NCBI RefSeq assembly: GCF_030272615.1 | Contig: NC_081414.1 | Location: 1,489,501-1,553,500 of the forward strand | Origin: Cryptomeria japonica | Taxonomy: Eukaryota > Streptophyta > Pinopsida > Cupressales > Cupressaceae | Length of the DNA: 64,000 nucleotides | Reading direction: 5' to 3' | Shown here: positions 35,495-45,148 of the stretch, in pieces | Numbering within the stretch: the stretch's first letter is position 1 | Layout of the letters: each line of letters begins with the position of its first letter | Translations under genes and position numbers: made by a program | Notes under the pieces: generated by a model | Told to the model about the DNA's origin: nothing | What the model saw: only the letters and a program-made list of their open reading frames with translations | The model's database searches: none

Positions 35495-37685
35495 TGTAAT
35501 GTCCCCTACTAGGTTTAGGACTGTTTAACCATAATTAATCTATCTCAACATACTTATGACTTAAACTACATTGATTAGCAGACAAACCATCTTAACATGA
35601 AACCAATCAATCATTGATTACATAATCTTCTTCGTGATACTGAATTAATAATTTAATTTGATTTATAATCTCAGATTTATTGTTTATTCAAATTATAATT
35701 AATTTATGTTCAGATAATATTATACTATATATTTTATACACTGTCCTGGGGCTCATCCTATTAATTTGATTTAGGCTGCCCCTCTTTGGAACATCTTAAT
35801 TCCCAACTTCTTGGATATTGATAGTAGTAGTGAGGATTATATCCAAACATATTCTTCGTATTGTTTATTATCTTGTGAGATCTTTCTGATTTATAATCTA
35901 ATATTTTTATTTGTCTGATTAAGACATTATATATATATATATATAGTCTTTATTCTGATAAAAACAAATAAATACATTATTTTATATTATAAATTGTTTA
36001 TATATTTATTAGTTATGTTGATGATTTATAGCTTCAGTCGGATAAAATTAAATATTAAATTGGCCTTAAGGCCTTCAACATTTAATAATATATATCATTC
36101 TAATCACCAATATGCACATTGCTTTCATTAATTATTTATGTTTAGTTAGCACGTATTATGTCTTGTTTGCCTATCGGTGATTACACATCGCACCCCCTCA
36201 TTTGGTATGCCACCCCGATTGAGGTCACAACCCCTCACCGAAATTGAACGAGTATTTATCTTCTATTGGGGGCAATTGCTAGGTGTGTGGTAGTGAGAGA
36301 CCAATACTGATCGGACATATACGTCATAGGAGAGGCTGATGTAAATTTAGTGTTTACGATATAGAGGGTTATGCTGTTCTCTTCTAACACATATATATCT
36401 GTTCGTGGGCTGCAGAAAATATACGTGTGAAGTCAGGATATTACAATTGCTGTGTAATTTATAAAGATCATTTGCTGTGCATCTTCACCCAGCAATTTAT
36501 ATATAAGCAAATTGATTATACTAGAAGGATCGAGTGACTAAAGGAGGAATTAATAACTTCAACAAGTTACGTATTTACAAATTACCAATTATTAATATGG
36601 TTAATTACCTTTGGTATAATCAACTAATACCACCACTACCTAAAAACATAAGTTGTTACTACTTAGTATATTGGTGGTTGTAAAGGCAAACAGATCTGAC
36701 ATAGGTCAGATCTGATCTGCCACTATATATTAAACATGACTGTCATACTTATTGCAAGCTAAATTAATATTACTATTTAATTCTTCATTAACATTATTCC
36801 AGCTTCATAAAGTAAGCATTCATAGTAAAGACATTCCTATGCATACCACCAAGAACAAGAATGTTACTGCGTGTAACTTGATATTGGTTATGTCCTGACC
36901 TGATTCGTGGTAGTCACAAATAGAATAATTACTTCAAATCAAAGATTATATGGCTATGAAGTTAGTATGGTGAAATAGATATTACCCGTAGTGTGTTGTG
37001 ATGTCGGGTTCTTGTTTAATGCTCACAAGAACGTGTCCAATGTCTGACTGATATAGATCGATTCAATGGGAATTGCTGATGAATTAGTTCGATGCTTATG
37101 AGTTTTCTTCCTTCTATTCAGATCGTACCTATTTCCCTTTCTTTTCTATCCCCTGGACCTTATATAACTTCCATATGCCTCCTGTTAAGAGTTGTGACTC
37201 TTCAGTCAATTAAGAGTGCACCATCACCATAATCGTGACTTTTGGGAACGGTGAGAGATTTGCTTAATCATAACAACCCTCAGACCTTAAAAGAGATAAT
37301 AAGGCATTATAGTAATCGCACCCTTTTTACATAATTCATTTGATGAGCGGTAGCAGTCAAGGCATTCACCAGTACAATTTCTATTTGATATCTCTTTCAT
37401 TGCTATTCCTTATTTACCAGCTTGTTCAATGTTATTTATATATTTATATTATATCTTTATTATTTTAAATATATAAATTGTGTTTGAGAATATGTAATAT
37501 AATATTTATTTTATTTTATTTGGTAATTTCAAAAATATTATTAGTAATAAATATTAATTAAATAGTAATATTTAATAAGTGAATAAATTTCAAATAATCA
37601 TTCATTGGTGATTATTATATTAATTAATAATAATAATAATTGATTTATTTAGGATATACATAATGATCATGGAGGGGACATGACA
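35495..37685. mobile_element. 2.19-kb solo LTR (TGTAATGTCCCC family) in gag
   Basis: It begins TGTAATGTCCCC and ends GGGGACATGACA, which are near-inverted ends. Perfect TSD ACGAA lies at 35490-35494 and 37686-37690. No primer site, polypurine tract or ORF of note is inside. The AT-rich interior contains (TA)n at about 35930. Removing it with one TSD copy restores the gag zinc-knuckle reading frame exactly. Other starts of the same family occur at 51405 (minus), 57595 and 58605. Confidence 0.88.
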
Positions 37686-38020
37686 ACGAAAGGACACACT
37701 AAGGGGAGTTGTCACCGCAAAGCCTTTTGTGACATCTGCCAAGTAATGGGACATTCCATTAAGGAATGCCCATACAACTTGAAAGCACGGAGCACACAAG
37801 TGCTCTACGCCCAACCCGACCAGGTCACACTGTCGGCGACACCTCCGAAGCTGGCAACAAACTCTGACGCCTCTCCTGGAGGGTACAGAAACAATCGGTG
37901 GGGTAAGAATAGGTCCAATAATAACATGCCAAGGAGTAGAATTCAATACGACGCGAAGGGACGACCCTTGATTCAATGTAGGAAGTGCAACGAATGGGAT
38001 CACTTTGCGTAGGAAACACG
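37686..38020 (+). pseudogene. Gypsy gag, zinc knuckles
   Basis: After the solo LTR the frame continues GHTKGSC, the second half of the split knuckle. An intact CCHC knuckle CDICQVMGHSIKEC follows, then a linker and the start of a third, CRKCNEWDHF. That one is cut by TAG at 38010-38012, where the protease deletion also falls. Two or more knuckles in tandem fit this gypsy lineage. Confidence 0.75.
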
Positions 38021-38646
38021 GTATCAAACCTCTCGGTACTCTCATGGCACAAAAGGTAGTGATCGGGACACAACGATTCCTTCTGGACTTCGTAGTCATC
38101 CCATTGGAAAGAAAAGCGTACGACGCCCTCCTGGGAAGGGGATGGCTGATCATGGCTAGAGCCAATCATAACTGGAAGAAGAATACACTCTCAATTGAGA
38201 GTGACGGTCATAAGTATGCAATCGACCTAAGGAATCAGTCCATCAGTGAAGAGCTCGCGTCATCCGACTCCGATTCAGAGGATTCAAATAGATGGGAGTG
38301 GGGTTCCGAAGGAGACAGAGGAGGGAAGGAACCCAACAAGGAAGGAGTGTTGGAACTGGACGGATGTTCTGAAGATGGAACTAGTTTGTTGGCCGGACTC
38401 TTCCATTGGCAAATGGAGGACTATGAGGCCTTCCACTTGGAGTGCCACGTGTGCAAGTATGCGAGATTGGGGAATCGAGTGGCAGTATGGACGAACAGTC
38501 ATTTCCACCGGAGTACGACAGGTACCAGTAGGGAATGGCACGAGTGGATGACACGCCAGCCCACCAGTTTGAACGAGACAAACCCATCAAGTACGAGGAA
38601 AGGGGGGGTGAGAAAAGTCAATCTAGGCAAGGATGAGGACAGGTAA
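38005..38646 (+). pseudogene. Gypsy protease, C-terminal part only
   Basis: The frame reads PLGTLMAQKVVIGTQRFLLD, VVIPLERKAYDALLGRGWLI and ANHNWKKNTLSIES. That is the second half of a retropepsin domain, with the family's ILGRPWL replaced by LLGRGWL. The active-site DLGA/DTGA loop and the sequence before it are missing: the knuckle at 37980-38008 runs straight into this part. So an internal deletion of roughly 80-100 codons has removed the catalytic Asp. An acidic linker to RT follows. Confidence 0.7.
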
Positions 38647-38684
38647 TACTCATAGGAGACAACTGGAACCCCGTACTGAAGGCG

Positions 38685-41223
38685 GTGGCTTTCAGGATAT
38701 TTCTGAAATACAAGGACGTCTTTGCCTGGACATACAAGGACTTGAAGGGGGTACCATCGGAGCTGTGCGTACATCGCATAACCCTGCTACCAGGAGCCCA
38801 ACCGGTACGGAGGAGACCGTACAGGATGAACAAGAACTACGTAGCCAAAGTAAACGAGGAAATCAACAAAATGTTGGAAGCATGGATCATATTCAAAGTG
38901 GAAACTAGTGACTGGGTTTCTCCAATAGTTATCTCGCTTAAGAAGGAAGCTAATCAGATAAGGATATGCGTAGACTTCAGGTATCCAAACGCAGTAACCA
39001 TCAAAGATCCATTCCCGATTCCATTCATTGACAACATCTTGGAGGAAGTAACTGGGCACGAGATATACACATTCCTAGATGGGTTCTTGGGATACAACTA
39101 GATAAGTATTGCGGAAGAAGACAAGCTGAAGACCACATTCGTGGTAGAGGAAGGGGTGTACGCCTATAATCGCATGCCCTTTGGACTATGTAACACACCT
39201 GCAACGTTCCAGAGAATAATTCTACACATCTTTGACAAAATGTCCGTAGGAAACTTCAGGGCATTCCTGGATGATTGGTCGATTTTAGCGACCAGGACAC
39301 CCATTTGAAGGCTCTCGGAGAATGTATGGAGAAGTGTCGAAAAGCTAGACTGGCTCTGAACCCAAGGAAATGCAGGTTTATGGTATCGCAAGGGAAGCTT
39401 CTAGGCCACATTGTTTGTAAGGAAGGTTTGAAGACAGACCCGGATAAGATAGGAGTGATTGTCAACATGGAGAGCCCAACGAATGTGACAGGGGTGAAAT
39501 CATTCTTGGGCCACGTCGGCTACTACCGGAGATTCATCAAAGGCTTTGCACAAGTCTCTTGGCCCCTAGATAAGTTGACAAGGAAAGGAGAGCCGTTTGT
39601 ATGGGGTACAAAGTAGGAAGAAGCCTTCAAGGAATTGAAAGATCGGCTAGTGAGTGCACCAATACTGGTATACCTGGATTGGAATAAGGAGTTTCATGTA
39701 CACGTCGATGCCTCCAACTTTGCAATTGGTGCTACCCTCGCGCAGGTAGGGACACAAGGGCTGACATTCCGTTTTCTTCGCCAGCCGACTCTTGTCAAGG
39801 GCTGAACGGAACTACAACACAACAGAGCGAGAGGCACTAGGGATGGTGTACGTCATACAAAAGTTTCGGCACTACCTGTTGGCTACGCCGTTCACATTTT
39901 ATGTGGACCATTAGGCACTAATGTACCTGGTAAATAAACCAATCATCCAAGGTAGGGTAAGTAGATGGCTACTGCTCCTGCAGGAGTTTACCTTTACCAT
40001 TATTGTACGACTAGGAAAGTCCCATGTAATAGCCAACCAACTATCAAGGATCAGATCAGGGGAACCAACTGAAGGGGTGAACGAGGACTTTCCAGATGCA
40101 CACTTATTCCAGATTGCAATACTACCATCCTGGTACGAAAAGATTGGCCGGTATCTCTCTACCTCCACATTTCCAAGGGAGATGCCGCCAGGATAACGAG
40201 GGAAGCTGGCACTGAAGAGTAAGACCTTCCAACTAATCAATGGGCTGCTATACAAAATGGGTCCCGACCAAATCTTGAGGAGATGTGTTATGGAGGAGGA
40301 AATTCCTGGTGTGTTGAAGGAAGCACACGACGGGTTAGCAGGCGGACATATGGGACTAGATGCGACTGCTAGGAAAGTACTTTTGGCTGGCCTATGGTGG
40401 CCAAGTCTACACACCGATGCTCGAGAGTGGGTGATCGGGTGTGATACTTGCCAGCGTGCGGGAAAACCACTGAAAAAGGGATTTCATGCCCCTCTTTCCT
40501 TCGCAGCCGTAGGAGTTATTCGAACGTTGGGGTTTGGACTTTGTGGGACCTTTGAAGCTGAGTAGCATGCATAGGTGCAAATATATTGTAGTAGCTACAG
40601 AATACCTCACCAAGTGAGCAGAAGCAAGGGCCTTGCTGGATAACACGGCTTTGAGTACGACATGGTTCTTGTATGAACAAATCGTCACGAGGTACGGGAT
40701 ACCCCTTCAAATCACGAGTGACAGGGGAGTGCACTTTGTCAACCAAGTAATTCGTACCATGACCGTAGAATTCAAGATCTTTCACAATCTCTCTAGTCCG
40801 TACTACCACCGAGCTAATGGGCAGGCAAAAGCAACCAACAAGGTGTTGGCGTCAATAATTTACAAATCATGCAGGGTGGAGCAGGAAGACTGGTCGGAAA
40901 GGCTACTTGCTGTACTATGGGCTTACCGCACAACGTACAAAGTCACTATGGGGCATACCCCGTTCTAGCTCATGTATGGGCATGAGGCAGTAGTACCAGC
41001 TGAGCATACCGTACCTAGCCTACGGGTGGCGGTGGATAATAGACTCGGCGATGAAGAGAACTTGAGTGCAAGGCTTGGTAGCTTGATAAAACTGGACGAA
41101 CAAAGAATAATGGCACAATGGGCAATAAAGGTGGTGCAACGCCGACATAAGTGTTGGCATGACCAACACCTACGACGGGTCAACTTTCGGCCGGGGCAGT
41201 TAGTTTTGAAGTATAACGGCTAG
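38685..41223 (+). pseudogene. Gypsy pol: RT, RNase H, integrase
   Basis: RT shows RRRPYRMNKNYVAKVNEEI, WVSPIVISLKKE, RICVDFRYPNAVTIKDPFPI and FLDGFLGYN, then TAG at 39099-39101 at the family's Gln. The catalytic box is FLDDWS, next to a frameshift at about 39285. GHVGYYRRFIKGFAQ and DASNFAIGA follow. RNase H has frame changes near 39760. Further TAGs are at 39614, 39912 (DH*ALMYL) and 40966 (TPF*LMYG). Integrase shows CDTCQRAGKP, a frameshift at about 40520, TGA at 40615 replacing Trp in YLTKW, then ITSDRGVHFVNQ and YHRANGQAKATNKVL, where the catalytic Glu of GQ.E.TN is Ala/Lys-like. It is clearly dead. Confidence 0.85.
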
Positions 41224-41348
41224 AGGACTTCCATCAGGGAAATTTAAAGTTCAATAGCTCGGACCCTATAAGATCAGAGAGGTCAGGGAAAATGGGGCAG
41301 TGAAGCTCTCAACTCTCAACTCTAGACAACAATCCAATTAGGGACCCA

Positions 41349-42293
41349 GTGAATGGTTCCAAGCTGAAAATCTACAAAGAACGAAACAAACCTGTAATTG
41401 AGATTAACATGCTGGGATACGCCACCAAAGGGTACTGGACTATTGGCCAGAGCAAGGAAGTCGAAGAAGACCCAATGGTAAAAGAAACCTACTGGAGAGA
41501 TGAAGACTGGGTGAAGCCTTTTGTAGCCATGGAAGAACGGCTTGTACCGAAATGGGTGGAAGGTGTGGCGGTTCCCAGGATCCACAAGCACCTCACAAAT
41601 GCGTATTTTGGGGACCCAGCTGTGTGGGTGCGGGTTTTAGGACATTGGAAGAAGAGGGCCCCATACGAAGGACTTCAGGAAGGGTATGTAGCATATGATA
41701 TTGATGAAGAAGCGGAAGCCCGAAGGAGAGCGGAGAACCCAAATAAAAAGGAGGAATCGGTAGACCTGGAGGAGGAGCTTGACTTAGAGGTATATGGGGC
41801 AACCCTAGGTCCTTGTTTAAAAATGGTGCTGAAAACAGAAGATCTATTCGTCATCGCCTCCCAGCCAGGCGAAGCAGAAGCCGGACCCAATTCATTGTAC
41901 TGGGTGATCCCTAACCCCGTGGGACCATCGAAGGTTGACGAAGAGAAAGTAAAATGGTACCAACAGTACAGGGGTCGCTACATTGACGACCGATATAAGG
42001 GGGTGGGACCCACTCCGTTAGTTGACAAGATATGGGACCTGGAGTATGTAGGGACATGTTGTGCACAAGAATGTTATAGGAGGTTGCCGCACGTTTGTAT
42101 GTGGTTGCACGATTCTGAGATAAAAATGAAGACTCAGAACGATCCCTCAGGAATGAAGAGGAACAACAGTGGGGATGAGGACGCCGACGAGGGACCAAAC
42201 AAAAAATGGAAGGAAGACAGGACATGTGACAAGGGAAGAGCGAAGAAGAAATATAGTACCCGACCAACAAAGAGAAAGCGAAGTTCAGTGTAG
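41349..42293 (+). CDS. Gypsy extra ORF 1 (with integrase C-terminal tail)
   Basis: A 314-codon open frame starts MNGSKLKIYKERNKPV, which resembles the end of an integrase, so the ORF may have been fused to it. The rest is Trp/Tyr-rich (GYWTIGQSKEVEEDP, YWRDEDWVKPFVAMEERLVP, GRYIDDRYKGVGPTP), with an acidic centre and a basic C-terminus (RAKKKYSTRPTKRKRSS) that may localise it to the nucleus. I do not recognise a known enzyme. It lies between integrase and the 3' LTR, where Tat-type elements carry additional ORFs. Confidence 0.55.
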   Translation: MNGSKLKIYKERNKPVIEINMLGYATKGYWTIGQSKEVEEDPMVKETYWRDEDWVKPFVAMEERLVPKWVEGVAVPRIHKHLTNAYFGDPAVWVRVLGHWKKRAPYEGLQEGYVAYDIDEEAEARRRAENPNKKEESVDLEEELDLEVYGATLGPCLKMVLKTEDLFVIASQPGEAEAGPNSLYWVIPNPVGPSKVDEEKVKWYQQYRGRYIDDRYKGVGPTPLVDKIWDLEYVGTCCAQECYRRLPHVCMWLHDSEIKMKTQNDPSGMKRNNSGDEDADEGPNKKWKEDRTCDKGRAKKKYSTRPTKRKRSSV

Positions 42294-42717
42294 ACCGTAC
42301 GATAAGCTAAGAAGCTGGTACGACAGTGTAAGACCGTCGATGCAGGTAAGGAGGAAGCCGTACGGGCATGGAAACAAATACCGTACGGTACCGTACGAAG
42401 ACCAGCATGCAATAGTCTGTACACGCAAGCAACAAGCATGTATAAGAAGTAAGAGGGTCGTTTGGCAAATCAAACTACGAAATCTGTACGGTGAGAAGGC
42501 AGTGGATAGTGCAATGGGCCATACAAATTGGTGAAGCACACTTTCAGATGGTTATAATAACGACCAAGGACGAGACAAAGGAAGGAGAACAGAACAAGGT
42601 GGTTACAGTTCAGCCAGGACTGCCACAGAGCCAGCCAACAACAAGAAAGCCAGGAACAGGCTTAAGGTATAGAAGGATTCAGAGGGAATCACGACGGAGA
42701 ATGTAGCATTTGAGAGT
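42294..42717. other. CGTACG-rich spacer between extra ORFs
   Basis: About 420 bases separate the two extra ORFs. GTAC and CGTACG palindromes are dense at 42295-42500, including CCGTACGGTACCGTACG near 42395. It may hold a leader or splice site for extra ORF 2; nothing is certain. Confidence 0.4.
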
Positions 42718-44700
42718 GTGATCGACAGCGAATGCCGTACCTGGTGGGAAGAAACTCCTCCGGACCATGTGATAAAGGACTCCCTCAGGAAGGCTCAGGT
42801 AGATCATGCCATCCAAATGCCCACGTTCAGCATCAAGGATTTCGAGCCAGTACTGCGGACTATGGTGTCCGAATATAACCCACAGGAACGAGCCTGCATC
42901 ATTCAGTTTCAGGGATGCACGGTGCGAGTTTCTTTTAAACCAAAGGATTTCAGGAGGGTATTTGGTATACCCGAGAAGGGGGCATTTGCGGCCAAACCAA
43001 CCAAAAAGCTCACCAAGGAAAAAAAGAAATGGTTGATGGATTTGGTATGCAGGGACGACCTCACAGAGGAACAGTGGAAGAGTGCCTGGTATGACGACAG
43101 GGGGGTGAAGCGTGTGTTTATTGCACTAGTAGGGGGTTGAAGGAAGGGGAAGCAGAGTAGCAGCAACATGAAGAGGAGGAAGAGGAGGATCACCACGGAG
43201 GGTTATGGGCACAATGGAAGAGTACGAGGGTAAAGTTCACACCTCCAAAATTAGCTTCGACACACTTGGTACTGCAGGAAGCGCTTACGGTGGCCAGCCC
43301 TGTGGGGGACGTACGACCAGTAGGGGTGCTGTTCCGAAAAATCAACGAAGGGGAACCACCAGCACATCGACAGGTATCATTGCCACAAATCAGCTTGGCT
43401 GTACTTGCGGCAGAAGCCACAAAGGGTACTAGTACGGTAGACCAGACAGTGGTAGGGGAGGCCGTACCAGGAAAAGACACAACGACCGGGTAGGGAATTG
43501 GTACGTCAGATCCAGGTTCTGGTACGACAGACATTGGTACGGTACCAACAGGTACTGGTACGGTTCTAGTAAGTACTAGTACAGTACCAACATGTACTGG
43601 TACAGTTCCAACAGGTATTGGTACGGCTCCAACAGGTATTGGTATGGCTCCAACAAAGTGCTGGTACGGTTCTAGCAGGGAAGGAGGCAGGGAATATATC
43701 GATGGCCGGGGATGGCCTGGAGGCATTGGCAGCACTGGATACACTCACGGATGAAGATATAGATGCCTCACTAGATGGATGGCTGGGGCAGTTCGCACTC
43801 ACTCCTCACCTTCCCCCCTCCCTCGCACCGCACAACATGGCCATTGGGGCGCACCTGACACCGGACATAACTATTACTATCACAGACCAGGACGTGGGGA
43901 TGTCTATTGACCGAGAGCATCAGGCCCCAGGAAGTGGCGGGCATGACCAAAAGAGCAGCTATGATGGGGAAAGCGGGTCAGAAGGATCACTGGCAGGGCT
44001 CCACCTCACTCCACCAGATCTGAGTGACCCAGTAGGCTCACTCCAGCGATTCCTTGGAGAGCTACAAGGGCTCTCCGATGTTGCACAGGGAATGGCATAG
44101 TTGACTGGGCAGATGGAGGCTGGCAACTTCGTCGACGCTACGCAACTGTGTTACTTCATGACTACGGGGTGTGTAGATGAGTTTGCACGCCACTTCGAGC
44201 AGCAAGGGTGGGCGGACCGTAGTACGCTAGAGATGGTCCAGGAATGGACTCACATGCACCTGGTGGGAGGCAGGGGTACTTTGGGCACCACCTTCCGCAA
44301 CATGGAGGGGGCCTTCCGGGATGTGTACTTGCGGTTGCGGTGGCACTAGATAGAGCAGGAGGCCCAGCGGCTGTATATAACAAAACTGGAGAAGGAAGGG
44401 GATAAGCATGCACAGTTAGCTGCAGTAGAAAGGAACCTGCGGAATGAGTTAGAAATGAAGATGACTACCTATGAGGCCCGTTGCAACATGCAGAAGGAGG
44501 TACAAGTACTAGCAGCCAAAGTGGTGGAGCTCACCTCACAGATGGAGCAAAAAGATAAGAAATTGTTGGAAGCTGCCCACATGGTAAAGAAGGCACGAGA
44601 ACAGCAGCTGCTGGCAGAAAAGAACCTAAGACTTCACATCGGACAACAACCTTCTTCTCCGACCACTACAGGGACGCCTCCTCCCTCTTTTCGGTCCTAG
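42718..44700 (+). pseudogene. Gypsy extra ORF 2, broken
   Basis: The first frame (42718-43140) contains KDFEPVLRTMVSEYNPQERA, then QGCTVRVSFKPKDFRRVFGI, the same pattern as the extra ORFs at 680 and 4673. After a frame change at about 43140 it runs through an acidic part (HEEEEEEDHH, with TAG at 43158), KFTPPKLASTHLVLQEAL, and a 7-residue tandem repeat GTVPTG(I/T). A one-base expansion in that repeat shifts the frame again at about 43655. The last part (43618-44700) has in-frame TAGs at 44098 and 44347. It ends in a coiled-coil-like region (EVQVLAAKVVELTSQMEQKD) and a Ser/Pro tail. Enzymatic function is not recognised. Confidence 0.65.
43536..43661 (+). repeat. 21-bp coding minisatellite in extra ORF 2
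   Basis: Six units of about 21 bases (type GGTACGGTTCCAACAGGTATT with the last base varying) encode GTVPTGT, GTVLVST, STVPTCT, GTVPTGI, GTAPTGI and so on. The sixth unit has 22 bases, which changes the reading frame. Confidence 0.8.
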
Positions 44701-44751
44701 TTTATGTTTTTTAGTTCAGCTACTATTGTCTTAGTCGTCTGGAAGATGACT

Positions 44752-44808
44752 ACTTTTTTTGGGGGGGCTAATGTTAGGGGTAAACAACATATGTTAGGGG
44801 GGGGCTAA
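44752..44808 (+). repeat. Polypurine tract with 37-bp duplication across the LTR border
   Basis: The tract TTTTGGGGGGGCTAA precedes TGTTAGGGGTAAACAACATA at 44772. The unit of LTR start plus G-tract (37 bases) is then repeated, so the 3' LTR appears to start twice (44772 and 44809). Confidence 0.75.
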
Positions 44809-45148
44809 TGTTAGGGGTAAACAACATATGTTAGTAGGAATGATAGTTATAATTGTGTTTATGGTTATGTTGCGTCGCCAGAGGTTCCCGTCGGGTAGCT
44901 GGGAGTTGGTGACGGTTGGCAACTTGGCCAACCGTCGGGTCTATATATTGTTTGGATGGAACCTCGGCAGAGGAGATTATGTATGGATATATGCTGGATA
45001 ATTTAATAAAGATATAACCCTTCCGGTCTAGTTGGTTATCATTACTAATGCCGTGATATGTGAATGTTCTGTTACGTGAATAACTGGTACGTGTGGAGAA
45101 CACTGTGTTATCTGTGAGTGTAACCAACCTTACATTAAGGACTAAATA
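44809..45148 (+). repeat. 3' LTR of the gypsy element
   Basis: 340 bases matching the 5' LTR, with the hairpin, TATA region and GGACTAAATA end. It is followed by the GGGGT TSD. Confidence 0.88.

Larger units (their letters stand above)
33398..45148 (+). mobile_element. Ty3/gypsy element with extra ORFs, 11.75 kb
   Basis: LTRs at 33398-33750 and 44809-45148 flank an Asp-tRNA-type primer site, gag, a protease fragment, RT, RNase H, integrase, a long extra coding region and a polypurine tract. The TSD is GGGGT (33393-33397 and 45149-45153). Position and content fit a Tat/Athila-like lineage with ORFs after integrase. All genes carry stops or frameshifts. A 2.19-kb solo LTR splits gag, and the N-terminal half of the protease is deleted. 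Confidence 0.88.
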
